Part shown: piece by piece, positions 34,092-46,962 of the stretch
Position numbering within the stretch: position 1 is the stretch's first letter
Layout of the letters: each line of letters starts with the position of its first letter
NCBI GenBank assembly: GCA_965226435.1
Contig: CBDDCY010000008.1
Coordinates: 434,001-498,000, forward strand
Length of the DNA stretch: 64,000 nucleotides
From: UBA6623 sp965226435
Lineage (GTDB): Bacteria; Acidobacteriota; Terriglobia; Bryobacterales; UBA6623
Direction of reading: 5' to 3'
Notes under the pieces: generated by a model
Database searches by the model: none
Seen by the model: only the letters and a program-made list of their open reading frames with translations
What the model was told of the DNA's origin: nothing
Made by a program: the position numbers and the translations under genes

Positions 34092-34505
34092 TCACCTTTG
34101 GCCGTTGGAATCAAGCGATTCGAGAATAGGGCACTCACTCAATGAGCCGCGCCGCGCGGCGCACCGCCGGACAAGTTCCCCCAGTGCGTTCTGCATTGCC
34201 TGAAGCGACAGGATCTTCTCGTCTATCTGTTTGATCTTCGTGGCGGCCTGCCGCCGAACGTCCAAGCAGGTTGCGCCACGGGTAGCTCGAAGAGACAATA
34301 GCTCTTTGATTTCCTTGAGGGAGAAGCCGAGTTCCTGTGCCTTCTTGACAAATCGCACGCGGCGAACCGTGTCCCCCGGATACAGCCGGTAGTTCGAATG
34401 AGTACGCGGGGGCTTGGGTACGATGCCTTGACGCTCGTAGTAACGCAAGGTTTCGATGTTGACTTGCGCCTGCTTGGCGACGTCGCCGATGGTTAGCGTG
34501 GTCAT
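34092..34505 (-). CDS. merR: MerR-family regulator, mercury-type
   Basis: 137 residues. The winged-helix N-terminus (LTIGDVAKQAQVNIETLRYY) is typical, and RRCAARRGSLSECPILESL near the C-terminus resembles the Hg-binding loop. Cys80, Cys115 and Cys125 correspond to the three metal-binding cysteines of Tn501-type MerR, though the last two are ten apart rather than nine. It heads the operon and lies upstream of merTP on the same strand, the Gram-positive style of arrangement, and controls its own promoter with a 20-bp spacer. Confidence 0.9.
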   Translation of the reverse strand: MTTLTIGDVAKQAQVNIETLRYYERQGIVPKPPRTHSNYRLYPGDTVRRVRFVKKAQELGFSLKEIKELLSLRATRGATCLDVRRQAATKIKQIDEKILSLQAMQNALGELVRRCAARRGSLSECPILESLDSNGQR

Positions 34506-34525
34506 GTTGGTTTGGTTCTACACTC

Positions 34526-34557
34526 AGTCTAAACCCCGGACCTTAGTACGGTGTCAA
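34526..34557 (-). promoter_or_regulatory. Mercury-operon promoter with MerR-type long spacer
   Basis: On the coding strand TTGACA (34552-34557) and TAGACT (34526-34531) are 20 bases apart, the over-long spacing that MerR proteins correct by DNA distortion. An imperfect dyad, CCGTAC then GTCCGG, lies in the spacer. It begins 21 bases before the merR ATG. Confidence 0.7.
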
Positions 34558-34738
34558 GGGTTATTTGTTCAAAAAATCACACCGGCTACCCGTTCGAGGG
34601 CGAGCGGCTCGTCGTTCGAAGAAGGTTTGAGTCAGTCCAAGGCGGCATCTCGCCGAGCACCCGTACGTCACGCCCTCCGAGTGTGGAGGTCACGGCGTTC
34701 TAAAAACCCCGAAAGCCCGGGCCGAAAAGTCGGCATCC

Positions 34739-37132
34739 TCATTCCAACGCCAGGTTGCCGTTCAGGCGATATGCTACCTCGGGTTTGGTCTCCAGGTGGA
34801 CTTCCTTCTCGCCGTATCGCAGCGTCAACGGCAAACCACGTTCGGAGACGATCTTCGTTCGAGTCAGCTTTCCGGTTTCCCATTCGAGATCAACGACAAA
34901 CCCGCCCCGCGCCCGCAAACCCTCGACGCGACCGGTTGGGAATGCCGAAGGTAGCGCGGGTAGAAAGTGCAAGAAGCCGCGCCAGCCGGCTTGCACGTCG
35001 CTGTAGCCGAGCGGAGTCCCATAGGGATCGTGGCTTTGCAGCAACATCTCCGCGATCCCCGCCGCGGCGCCGAAGTTGCCGTCGATTTGGAAAGGCGGAT
35101 GGGCGTCGAATAGATTCGGGTAGAGGCCCCCTCGGCGACCGTCCAAGTTCTTCGAGGACTTCTTCGTCGGTACCGGCTGGAGTAAATTCCGCAAGATCTT
35201 GTACGCGTGATCCCCGTCCAGAAAGCGAGCCCAAAAGTTGACCTTCCAACCCATCGACCAGCCCGTGGCGCCGTCGCCGCGAAACTCGAGCGAGCGCCGC
35301 GCCGCCGCGAAAAGATCGGGCGTACCGAAAGGCGTAATCTCGACGCCCGGGTGCAAGCCGAACAGGTGCGAAACGTGGCGGTGTTTGTTGTTGGGGTCGT
35401 CGACGTCGTCGAGCCACTCCTGGAGCTGCCCGTGTTTGCCGACGCGGTTCGGCGCGATGCGGCGGCGCAGATCGGCGAGCTGCTCTTGCAAGTCCTCGTC
35501 GACATCGAGAATCTCGGCCGCCGCGATCGTATTTCCTAACAGGTTGCGGATGATCTGATGATCCATCGTCGGCCCCATGACAAGACCGCCGTTCTCGGGT
35601 GAATTGCTCGGCCCCGAAACCAGCCAACGCCCGTCAGGCGTCTCGACCAACGTATCAGCGAAGAACCGCGAGGCCCCTTTCAATAGCGGGTAAGCGGTGT
35701 CGCGCAGAAACTCCTTGTCGCCGCCGAACAGATAATGCTGCCAGACGCTCTGACAGAGCCACGCGCCGCCGGTCGGCCAAATGCCGTGATTGGAATGGTT
35801 GATCGGAGCGGTGCCGCGCCAAAGGTCAAAGTTGTGATGCAGCACCCAACCGCCGGCATTGTAGTGCTCGCGAGCGGTCGAGGCGCCCGATTCGGCAACC
35901 TCTCGAAGGGCCGCGAAGAGAGGCTCGGCGGTTTCAGGCAGAGCCGTCATCTCGGCGGGCCAGTAATTCATCTCCGTGTTGATGTTGACGGTGTACTTGC
36001 TCTCCCACGGCGGCTTGTTCAGGTCGTTCCAAAGGCCTTGCAAGTTAGCCGGTTGTCCCCCGGCGCGACTCGACGCGATCAGCAGATAGCGCCCGTATTG
36101 AAACAGCAGCGAGACCAGTTGCGGGTCGGCTTGAGAGGCAAAGCGGCGGATGCGTTCGTCGGTGGTGAGGTTCTTTGTGTCGGCCGCGCCGAGATCGATA
36201 CGAACGCGCCGAAACAGATCTTGGTGATCGCGGATGTGGTCGCGGCGCAGCTCTTTGTAGCTCTTCGCGCGCGCCTGCTCGAGTACCCCGCCAGTTCGTT
36301 CGGCGGGGTCGGCGGAAACGTCTTGGTAGTTGACGAAATTCGTGGCTCCCGCGAGAAGCAGCGTGGCGCTGTTGGCCGACCGAACAAGCAGCTTACCGTC
36401 GGCGATCTCGACCGAGCCGTCGGTCTGGACCGCCAGCCGGGCTTCAAATCGAATCGCGCTGTCGGGAACACCCCCCGCCATCACCAGATCTTCTCCGCGA
36501 GTCGTCAGCGAGGCCCCCGGGTGCGCGGCGGCGAGTGAAGCCCGGAACGCGAGGCGCTCGACCCCGGTGGCGGAAAGCCGAACGACAATCACCTTGTCCG
36601 GGAAAGACGCGAAGACTTCGCGTTGGTAGTTCAGGTTGCCGGCGCTAAACTCGACCGAGGCAACAGCGGTGTCCAAGTTAAGATCGCGGCGATAGTCGCT
36701 GACGGCGCTCTCATCGACGTCGAGCAGCTCGATCTCGAGATCCCCGAACGCCTGGTAGGCCTTCTGTCCCAGCGGAATGCTCATGAAGTGTTCCATGGCC
36801 AGTTTTTCGGCTTCCGATTGCTTGCCGGCCCACAGCAGCCGGCGAAGCTCCCCGAGATATTTGTGGGAGCCCTTGTTGGCGTAGTCATGCGGAGCACCCT
36901 GCCAGACGGTGTCCTCGTTGAATTGGATGCGCTCTTTGGTGATGCCGCCGAAGACCATCGCCCCCAACCGCCCCTGCCCAACAGGAAGCGCTTCGGTCCA
37001 TTCGGAAGCGGGCTCGTCATACCACAGCGACAACACTTCCTCGGGCGGTTCGGCGGCCGGTAGCGGCGTACCGATCCAAAGAATCGTCGCGGCGATGATG
37101 CCGGCGAATGGGATTAACGTACGGAATTTCAT
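34739..37132 (-). CDS. GH95 alpha-L-fucosidase, secreted
   Basis: About 797 residues from ATG 37132, with a signal peptide (MKFRTLIPFAGIIAATIL onward). Belongs to glycoside hydrolase family 95, inverting alpha-1,2-fucosidases and related galactosidases. The N-terminal beta domain includes LPVGQGRLGAMVFGG. The (alpha/alpha)6 barrel has VNINTEMNYWPAEM (the Asn pair that activates water), GPSNSPENGG (the general-acid Glu) and FQIDGNFGAAAGIAEML (conserved Asp). The upstream start at 37246 lacks homology. Releases L-fucose from glycans, which fits the aldolase BMC at 8.5-12 kb. Transcribed alone. Confidence 0.92.
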   Translation of the reverse strand: MKFRTLIPFAGIIAATILWIGTPLPAAEPPEEVLSLWYDEPASEWTEALPVGQGRLGAMVFGGITKERIQFNEDTVWQGAPHDYANKGSHKYLGELRRLLWAGKQSEAEKLAMEHFMSIPLGQKAYQAFGDLEIELLDVDESAVSDYRRDLNLDTAVASVEFSAGNLNYQREVFASFPDKVIVVRLSATGVERLAFRASLAAAHPGASLTTRGEDLVMAGGVPDSAIRFEARLAVQTDGSVEIADGKLLVRSANSATLLLAGATNFVNYQDVSADPAERTGGVLEQARAKSYKELRRDHIRDHQDLFRRVRIDLGAADTKNLTTDERIRRFASQADPQLVSLLFQYGRYLLIASSRAGGQPANLQGLWNDLNKPPWESKYTVNINTEMNYWPAEMTALPETAEPLFAALREVAESGASTAREHYNAGGWVLHHNFDLWRGTAPINHSNHGIWPTGGAWLCQSVWQHYLFGGDKEFLRDTAYPLLKGASRFFADTLVETPDGRWLVSGPSNSPENGGLVMGPTMDHQIIRNLLGNTIAAAEILDVDEDLQEQLADLRRRIAPNRVGKHGQLQEWLDDVDDPNNKHRHVSHLFGLHPGVEITPFGTPDLFAAARRSLEFRGDGATGWSMGWKVNFWARFLDGDHAYKILRNLLQPVPTKKSSKNLDGRRGGLYPNLFDAHPPFQIDGNFGAAAGIAEMLLQSHDPYGTPLGYSDVQAGWRGFLHFLPALPSAFPTGRVEGLRARGGFVVDLEWETGKLTRTKIVSERGLPLTLRYGEKEVHLETKPEVAYRLNGNLALE

Positions 37133-37140
37133 CGTGGGTC

Positions 37141-37172
37141 GTTCAATAGGGCAAATGTTCAGTAGGGCAAAA
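37141..37172. repeat. 16-bp tandem duplication before the fucosidase
   Basis: GTTCAATAGGGCAAAT and GTTCAGTAGGGCAAAA lie head to tail, ending about eight bases upstream of the fucosidase start on the minus strand. Two differences in 16. The copies sit in the 5' leader where a regulator or translation control could act. Confidence 0.45.
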
Positions 37173-37311
37173 ATGCCGGCCGGCCGGCGGAACTGCCTCC
37201 AGTGTACCCCCCGGATTCGCGACTCCGAGCCGGCTAGTGGAGCCACCGGCCGCGCGGGCCCATTCAGGCCGGAAACTTGGTAGGACGATTGAATTTCGAA
37301 CCGACGCGGCC

Positions 37312-37373
37312 CCGGTAGCGACCGGCACTCTTGCCGGTCCTAGCCCACAGTTGAGACAAGCTCTCAGCTTGTC
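37312..37373. repeat. Two-hairpin dispersed repeat, copy 1
   Basis: Contains GACCGGCA-CTCT-TGCCGGTC (37320-37339) and GACAAGCT-CTC-AGCTTGTC (37355-37373). The same design is found at 63426-63478, where the first hairpin is identical and the second differs by compensating changes. Lies in the 405-bp gap 37133-37537, where I see no gene. Confidence 0.7.
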
Positions 37374-37537
37374 TCTCAATCTTCTGCATGGGAAAGGGGA
37401 AAGTGGGATATCGGCCGTGGGTATGTCGAGGGCTCACACCCCTGGCCGGCATCAATGAATACCACGATCGATCGAGGCGCTCGATGCTGTCCGCGCGAGC
37501 GGCCGTCACCGTCCGTGGACACGCCCTCTTGTGGAGC

Positions 37538-40500
37538 TTACTCCTTCGTCACCACCTCGTCGAGGTTTAGGATCGTGCCGGCCACCGTGGTCCACGCCGC
37601 CAGCTCGACGGGGTCAAGTGTGGGGTCGTGCTTCGATTCGCCGACGGCGATGAGTTCGCGGGCGGCTTCCGGGGCCTTGCGATAGTCGGCTTCCTGCTCG
37701 CGGGCAATCGAGGCCAGCACCGCCGTTTCGCCGGGCAGCGGAGCACGTCCCGTCGCCCGCCGAAAAACCCAGGCAATGCGCTGATCCGTAGCGTCACCGG
37801 CTTCGAGGATCATCCTCTGCGCCAGGTGCCGCGAAGCCTCAACATACGTCGGGTCGTTCATCAACACAAGCGCTTGCAGCGGCGTATTCGTCCGTGCCCG
37901 GCGGGTGCGGCACTCCTCGCGGTCGGGAGCGTCGAAGGTCGCCAGCGACGCCGGCGGCACCGTGCGTTTCCAGAACGTATACATGCTGCGGCGGTAGAGA
38001 TCCTTACCGCTGCCGGGCGTATAGGCCTGGGCGCTGAAAACGTCGCCGAAGGCCATCTCTTCCCACAGCCCCGGCGGCTGGTAGGGGTAGACGCTCGGTC
38101 CGCCGATGTCGGCGTTCAGCAAGCCGCTGACGGCGAGCGCGTTGTCGCGAATCCCCTCGGCTGAAAGACGGAAGCGCGGTCCGCGGGCCAGCAGGCGATT
38201 GCCGGGGTCTTTTTCGAGATGTTCCGGGGTAACCCGCGAGGACTGCCCGTACGCCGCCGACATCACGATCTTCTTGAGCAACGCCTTGACGTCCCAGCCG
38301 GATTCGACAAACTCGACGGCCAGCCAATCGAGCAGCGCGGGGTGGCTGGGGGGCTCCCCTTGCGAGCCGAAATCTTCGGAAGTACGCACCAAGCCGGTGC
38401 CGAAAATCATCTGCCAGTAGCGGTTCACCGTCACCCGCGCGGTGAGAGGGTTGGCGGGATCAACGAGCCAGCGCGCCAATCCCAGCCGGTTCGGCGGCGC
38501 GTCGGCGGGCAGCGGGTTTAGCACCGCCGGCACGCCCGCGGTCACTTTCGCGGTTTGGTTGCGGTAGTCTCCTCGGCCCAGCACAAAGGTCTCACGCGGC
38601 TTCGACATTTCGTTCATCACCATGGCGGTGGGAATCTCGTTCTTGAGGCGTGTGAGCTGCTTGTCGAGATCGAGCAGATCGGCGTAGAGCCGCTGCTCCT
38701 CTTCGTTGGCGATACGGGTGAGAAAGTAATCCCGCGTTTTTTCTTGTCGCCGGCCGCACTCGGCGAATAGCCGGCGGTTCTTCTTCTTGGCTTTCTCTTC
38801 CTCCTCGGAGAGTTCCCGATCCTCCTCGGGATTCTTGCCGCGCCAGAAATGCTCGGGGCAACCTTCCAGGGCATTCGCGAGCATTGCCCGAACCGGGTGG
38901 TCCCCGGCGAGGTTGGCGGCTTCAGCGGGCGAGAGCACGCGATCGTAGACCCGCATTTCGTCCAAGCCCCCGTCGAAGGGAGTGCCGACTTCTTTGTCGC
39001 CCGCGCCGAGCTGCACGTCATTGTGAATCGGCCCCGAGAGGCTGTCGCTGATGGTTTCGGTCTCTTCCGGCTCGCCGTCCACGTAAAAACGCAGACCGGC
39101 GGCCGAGCCGCTACCGTCGTAAGTCACCGTCAGCTGATGCCATTTGCCTTGCCGGATGTGGCGGGCTGTGCGCACCTCGATCGCATTTTCGGGCCATTGA
39201 TGGGATAGGCGCACACGGATTCGCTGACCGCGCTGGAGCTCATAGGGTTCGCCGATCTTCGTGAATTCATCGACAAAAAGCTCGAAGCCGCGGCGGGTCT
39301 CGGTGTTCTCGATTTTGTGGAGCACATGCTGGCCGCCGAACGAGACGACGCGCACCCACATCGCGAGTGAAAATGGCTTGTCCGCTCGAGGGGCAAAGGC
39401 CGTTCCGAACTCGGCGTGAGTTTCCCCGCTGAAAGCAACGTTGCGGCCGACGCGACCGTATTCGTCGTAAGTCAACTCGCCTCGAACCGTCGCGCCGGTT
39501 TCTTGCCCCACCTTTTCCATTAAATCTCCTTCAAATCCCCACCTCGCGACCAGACCTTTGTCGGGCGGCGTCGGAATCATGGCAAGCGCCGTCTTCTCCC
39601 AGCCGGCTTGGCGCGGCTTGATCTTGTCGTCGGGCAACTTGAGTTCGATCGCGCCGATTCGTTCCTCGAGCTCTTGCTGGCGGCTCTTTTGTTCGTCGGA
39701 GGGCAGTTCCAGCACCGGGGGCGGCGTTGCCGGTTTGGCCGTCGAGGCCCTTCTCTCCAATCGTGTTGAAGAAGGCGAAGAACCGATAGAACTCCTTCTG
39801 CTTAAAGGGGTCGTACTTGTGGTCATGGCAACGCGAGCATCCCATGGTCGCCGCCATCCAGACCGTCGCGGTGGTTTCGATGCGATCGACGACGTACTCG
39901 ACCTGATACTCCTCGGGGATGGCGCCGCCCTCGAAGTTAATCATGTGGTTGCGGTTGAACCCGGTGGCAAGAATTTGCGAGGGTTTCGGATCGGGCAGCA
40001 GATCGCCGGCAAGCTGGTCAACCGTGAACTCATCGAACGGCATATTGTCGTTGAAGGCGTTAATCACCCAATCGCGCCAGCGCCACATATCGCGGTGACT
40101 GTCGATGTGATAGCCGTGCGTGTCGGCGTAGCGCGCGGCGTCGAGCCAGGGCATGGCCATACGCTCGCCGTAATGCGGCGAGGCCAACAGCGCGTCAACC
40201 CGCTTTTCGTAGGCGTTGGGAGAGCGGTCGGCGACAAAGGCCGCGATTTGCTCGGGAGTCGGTGGAAGGCCCGTCAGGTCGAGCGCCGCGCGCCGCAGCA
40301 AAGTTGGCTTGTCCGCCGGCGAGGAGGGCTCGAGGCCTTCACTCTCCAAGCGGGCGAGAATCAGACGGTCGATCGGGCTTTGGGCCCAAGCCGGGTTGCC
40401 GGCCTCGGGGAGATCGGGGCGTTTCGGCGGCACATAGGCCCAATGGGTTTGCCAGTCGGCGCCCTGGTCGATCCACGCTCCGATGCGCTCGACCTCTTCG

Positions 40501-40835
40501 GGCTTCAATTTGCGCTCGGCGGCCGGCGGAGGCATGCGGGCCGCTTCCACCTCATGATTGATGCGCTGGAAGAGCCGGCTGGCGGATCGATCCCCAGGGA
40601 TGATCACGGCGCTTCGGCCTCGCTCGGCGAAGGCTCCGTTGCGGGTGTCGAGACGAAGATCGGCTTGGCGTTGCGCGTCGTCTGGCCCGTGGCAAGCAAA
40701 GCACTTGTCGGAAAGAATCGGACGAACGTCGCGACTGAAATCAATGCGCGCCGCCGGAGCGCCGAGCACCGGCGCCGGCAGAGACACGGATAAGGCCGCC
40801 GCGACCCAAAAAGGTAGGTAGATCGACAGGTTCAT
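37538..40835 (-). pseudogene. Planctomycete-type cytochrome/DUF1549-LamG-DUF1553 protein, frameshifted
   Basis: The 5' part (40835 to about 39717) encodes a signal peptide, a PSCyt1 domain with the heme motif CFACHGPDD, a DUF1549 domain (GCSRCHDHKYDPF) and ends near GEKGLDGQTGNAAP. The 3' part, in another frame, continues PVLELPSDEQ through a LamG/concanavalin-like domain and a complete DUF1553 domain (VNRYWQMIFGTGLVRTSEDFG, NTPLQALVLMNDP). One missing C in the run at 39717-39721 would join them into a ~1090-residue protein. These exported proteins are thought to act in polysaccharide or electron-transfer functions, unproven. Both halves look otherwise intact, so the lesion is recent or an assembly error. 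Confidence 0.8.
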
Positions 40836-41123
40836 CTTGCGATGCGATCTCATGAACAAGCCCTCCCAACGATCCGAAATCCGTTGACGGCTTTATGGTA
40901 CCGAACTCGGCTCCAGGCGGCCACGCCGAGCGGCTCAATTCAGCGATCGCCGATTTCTGTCGAAAAGGTAAGGAAGGGGAGTTGCCGGGAAGGTGCGTGA
41001 AGCGCCGTTGGCATCGGTCTGCGTCCGAATGAGTTACTCCCCGGAAGGTGAAAGCCGGGGCCCGAGGGACCGCGAAGTCTCGTCGGTGAAACAAGTTTGA
41101 CGAAAGCACTCCCCGCACCAACG

Positions 41124-43573
<2,450 letters not shown>

Positions 43574-43706
43574 TCGCCGCGCGGCTGAACCCTACTCCTG
43601 AAAAGCCCGCCCGAAAATTGCGCTAACACCGCATAACCGAACCGATAAGGAGAGTGACGGAAACCGACAGCGGTCCGCGACCTCGACTTGCCTTCGAACC
43701 GGAGCC

Positions 43707-45401
43707 ATGGAACGGAACATCGCTACGCTTCTCGATCATGCGGTTCAGAGCCGAGACGGCGGACGACAGATCGAGGCCTTGCTGGCGCGAAACCCGGCGG
43801 TGTTCAAGAGCGCCGCGGCACGGTATCTTGCCAACGGTCACGACGACCAGAGCCGGCGGCTGTTGATCTGGGTTCTCCAGCGCGAGGGGCAACTTCTTGA
43901 TTTACTGCTGAACCCGCGCGTTGCGTCGGTCGACGAAGCCGTCCCGCTGGCCGCTGTCATCAAGCAAGTCGTCAATCAGGTGGACATCCATCTGGCGAAA
44001 GCGTTGCAGGGAGCTTCGGATGAGTCGGCGCTGCGCATTCTTCGTCTCATGGCGGAGGTTTGCGACAGCAACCGCGTCCTGCCGCAGCTAACTCGAATTC
44101 TTCGCGAGCGAGGGCCCGAGCTGCGCTCGACGGCGGCATTTATCTTCGCCCGCTACTGCCGCAACACGCTCTTCTTCGAAAACGCTCTCCGGGACCCCGA
44201 ACCCTCGGTGCGCGCGCAGGCGCTGGAGGGGTTGATCGCCGCCGATTATGCTCCCGACCCGAGCGTCTTGGAGGCTGCCACCGTCGACAGCAATCCCAAC
44301 GTGCGGGTCCGCGCGCTGGTGAGCCGCTACCGGCTGGGCGACGAAGACGGCGCGGTCAACTTCCTGGCCGCCATGTCACGCGACACCGATATCGGCTCTC
44401 GCGTGGCTACCGCCTGGGCGCTCGGCGAAGTGGCCGACCACCGTTCGCCGCGGTTACTCGAGGATTTAGCCAAAGACGAGGAGGAATCCGTCCGCGAGGC
44501 CGCCCGGGGAGCGCTCGAAAAACTGGGGGTCGACTTCGATGCCTCGCCGGCCGGCGATCAGGGCGTATTGAACAGCAACGACGAACTCACGCTGGAAACG
44601 ATCTTCGCCGCGATCACGACAGGCGGCCGCCGTCGTATCGGCCTGGCCGTGACCCGCGCCGACGGGTCCGCGATCCCCGACTTGGATGAGCGCGACTTCC
44701 ACGTTGCCGAAGGCGGGGAGAGCATCGAATCCCGCCGCGTTGAGCAACCGTCCGTCCGTGACGGACTCTCTTTGGCCTATGTGCTCGACTGTAGCAGCAG
44801 CATGTCGATCAGCAATACGCGGGAAGTCAGCACCGCCCTGATGCAAAGCGTGGAAGAGAAATTCCCCGCCGACCGTCTGGCGTTCTTCAAGTATGGCTTC
44901 GACATCGAGGCGACGGGAGAATTCAGCGACAGTCCGAAACGTCTGGCCGCCTTGCTTCGGCGGCCCTATAGCGGTGCGACGAATGCCTCCCGCCTGCACG
45001 ACGCTCTCGCGGAAGCGTTGCAAGCCGTCACCGCCGAACCGGGTTGTCGCGGCATCGTCGTGATCTCCGACGGCGTCGATCAGGGCAGCGACCACACCTT
45101 TCCCGCGATCGTGAAAAAACTGCTGGCGGGCGGCGTGCCGCTCTATGTGATCGGTTACGGTTGCGGCGAAGACAGCCGTGAACTCGAAAGCTTGGCACGA
45201 CAGTCAGGCGGCATCTATTACGCCGCCGACGATCATTGGGAGCTGGAAAAGGTCTGCCGGTCTCTCTTGCGCCGCCTCGCCAATCACTACGAGGTCAGCT
45301 ACCAACGGGAGGGGCAAGACCCGGCCCCGGTCGATCTCGCCGTCAGCAGCTTCGCGGGCAAGGGCCAATGCACGGTCGAACCTCGCGTCGTCGAGGCGTG
45401 A
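43707..45401 (+). CDS. HEAT-repeat and von Willebrand A domain protein
   Basis: 564 residues, no signal peptide. Residues ~20-285 are alpha-helical HEAT-like repeats (RVATAWALGEVADHRSPRLL, EESVREAARGALEKLGV). Residues ~340-540 form a VWA domain with the metal-site motif DCSSSMS near 362 and SDGVD later; the sequence YVLDCSSSMSISNTREVST fits the VWFA_2 pattern. It probably works as a scaffold; no enzymatic motif. It follows the hybrid kinase by 133 bp on the same strand and may belong to its unit. Convergent with the DUF1501 gene. Confidence 0.8.
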   Translation: MERNIATLLDHAVQSRDGGRQIEALLARNPAVFKSAAARYLANGHDDQSRRLLIWVLQREGQLLDLLLNPRVASVDEAVPLAAVIKQVVNQVDIHLAKALQGASDESALRILRLMAEVCDSNRVLPQLTRILRERGPELRSTAAFIFARYCRNTLFFENALRDPEPSVRAQALEGLIAADYAPDPSVLEAATVDSNPNVRVRALVSRYRLGDEDGAVNFLAAMSRDTDIGSRVATAWALGEVADHRSPRLLEDLAKDEEESVREAARGALEKLGVDFDASPAGDQGVLNSNDELTLETIFAAITTGGRRRIGLAVTRADGSAIPDLDERDFHVAEGGESIESRRVEQPSVRDGLSLAYVLDCSSSMSISNTREVSTALMQSVEEKFPADRLAFFKYGFDIEATGEFSDSPKRLAALLRRPYSGATNASRLHDALAEALQAVTAEPGCRGIVVISDGVDQGSDHTFPAIVKKLLAGGVPLYVIGYGCGEDSRELESLARQSGGIYYAADDHWELEKVCRSLLRRLANHYEVSYQREGQDPAPVDLAVSSFAGKGQCTVEPRVVEA

Positions 45402-45433
45402 TCGAACCCAGCCCCTGTCGCGAAGAATTCATC

Positions 45434-45469
45434 AAGCAGATTCAGAGCCCCGAGCGCAAGCGACGGGCC
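45434..45469. repeat. 36-bp dispersed repeat, copy 1
   Basis: A block containing CAGAGCCCCGAGCGCAAGCG is repeated with one difference at 50429-50464. The two copies bracket the DUF1501/DUF1553 gene pair and lie in non-coding DNA. Confidence 0.65.
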
Positions 45470-45478
45470 CGGCCTCTC

Positions 45479-46954
45479 TCACGACAGAATGTCTTGAATC
45501 ACATTCCCGTGCACGTCGGTCAGCCGGAAATCACGTCCGCCAAAACGGTAGGTTAACTTCTCGTGATCAAGCCCCAGCAAGTGCAGGATCGTGGCGTGCA
45601 GATCATAGAACGTCAGCCGGCCTTCGATGGCATGGTAGCCGTATTCGTCGGTCTTGCCGTAAATCGTGCCGCCGCGGACGCCGCCGCCCGCCAACCATAA
45701 ACTGAAGCCCCAGGGATTATGGTCGCGACCGTCCTTGCCCTGCGTGAAAGGAGTACGGCCGAATTCCCCGGCGAAAACGATAAGCGTCTGCTCCAGCAAA
45801 CCGCGAGCTTTCAGGTCCTTGATGAGACCGGCGATCGGCTGGTCGACTTGGAAAGCGTTCGCCGCGTGGCCTTCACGCAGTCTCCCGTGCTGGTCCCAGG
45901 GATTGCCGACATTCGACAGGCCCGGGTGATGGACGATCGTCGTTTCAATAAATCGCACGCCGCGTTCGACGAGCCGTCTGGCCAATAGGCATTGCGTCGC
46001 GTAGGCGGCCTTCTGCGGCACTTCCGAATCCATGCCGTAGAGCTTCTTCGTGGCTTCGGTTTCGCGACTGAAATCCACCAGCTCCGGGACCGCCGCCTGC
46101 ATCCGATAGGCGGTTTCGTAATTCCGAATCGCCGCTTCCACCTGCGGATGATTCGTCTTACCCAGGAACTCTCGATCGATGTCGTCGATGAACGCCAAGC
46201 GCTTGCGCTGCAACCGATCCGCTTCCTTGGGCCGAACGTTATTCATCGGCTCCTCGCGGCCGGGATGAATCATCGACCCCTGATGAACCGCCGGCAGGAA
46301 GCCGTTGCCGAACATATTGCGCCCGCCCAGCGGAATGCCGCCGCTGCCCAGCACGACAAAACCCGGCAGGTTCTGGTTTTCGCTCCCCAGTCCATAGGTC
46401 GTCCAGGCGCCCATGCTCGGGAAACCGGAAAAGGGACGGCCTGAGTGCATGAAAAAATTGGCCTGCGCGTGTTCGTTGAAAGTCGCCGTCATCGAGCGAA
46501 TCACGGTTAAGTCGTCGGCGCAAGAACCGATGTGTGGGAACAAATCACTGACCGGGATGCCGCTTTCTCCGTAGTGGTTGAACTTCCATGGGCTCGGAAA
46601 AATGTTGCCGTTCTGGTCAAACATCGTGCGCTCAACCTTCATTGGCAAGGGCTGCCCGGCTTCGGCGTCAAGCCGAGGCTTGGGGTCGAAGCTGTCGACG
46701 TGCGAAAACCCGCCCGACATGTGGCAAAGAATGACGCTCTTCACTTTCGCGGGGAAATGCGGTTTGCGCGGCGCCGTTGGGCTCTCCGCACTCGCACCCT
46801 CCGGCAAGCCGGCTCGGCCTTCCGAGGCCGCCAAACCCGACAACGCCAACATCGGGAAGCCCATCGAGCAACGGGTCAGCACATCGCGTCGACTCGGGAG
46901 GTCGCCGGGCCTCCAATGGTGTCGGCGTGTGTTCGAGTCGTCGGCGAATTTCAT
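45479..46954 (-). CDS. DUF1501 (sulfatase-like) secreted protein
   Basis: About 491 residues from ATG 46954. The N-terminus has SRRDVLTRCSMGFPMLALSG, a twin-arginine-like export signal. The body has the alkaline-phosphatase-superfamily pattern of DUF1501: CHMSGGFSHVDSFDPKP, GRPFSGFPSMGAWTTYGLG, RGVRFIETTIVHHPG, and GEFGRTPFTQGKDGRDHNP. DUF1501 genes regularly follow DUF1549/DUF1553 genes, as here (eight bases after the stop at 46963), suggesting a paired function at the cell surface; activity unproven. Confidence 0.9.
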   Translation of the reverse strand: MKFADDSNTRRHHWRPGDLPSRRDVLTRCSMGFPMLALSGLAASEGRAGLPEGASAESPTAPRKPHFPAKVKSVILCHMSGGFSHVDSFDPKPRLDAEAGQPLPMKVERTMFDQNGNIFPSPWKFNHYGESGIPVSDLFPHIGSCADDLTVIRSMTATFNEHAQANFFMHSGRPFSGFPSMGAWTTYGLGSENQNLPGFVVLGSGGIPLGGRNMFGNGFLPAVHQGSMIHPGREEPMNNVRPKEADRLQRKRLAFIDDIDREFLGKTNHPQVEAAIRNYETAYRMQAAVPELVDFSRETEATKKLYGMDSEVPQKAAYATQCLLARRLVERGVRFIETTIVHHPGLSNVGNPWDQHGRLREGHAANAFQVDQPIAGLIKDLKARGLLEQTLIVFAGEFGRTPFTQGKDGRDHNPWGFSLWLAGGGVRGGTIYGKTDEYGYHAIEGRLTFYDLHATILHLLGLDHEKLTYRFGGRDFRLTDVHGNVIQDILS

Positions 46955-46962
46955 GACATCAC

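Noticed and set aside
39558..40793. 411-residue plus frame over the DUF1549 region
   Set aside because: Complement of the frameshifted cytochrome-type gene, which shows the heme motif and domain order.
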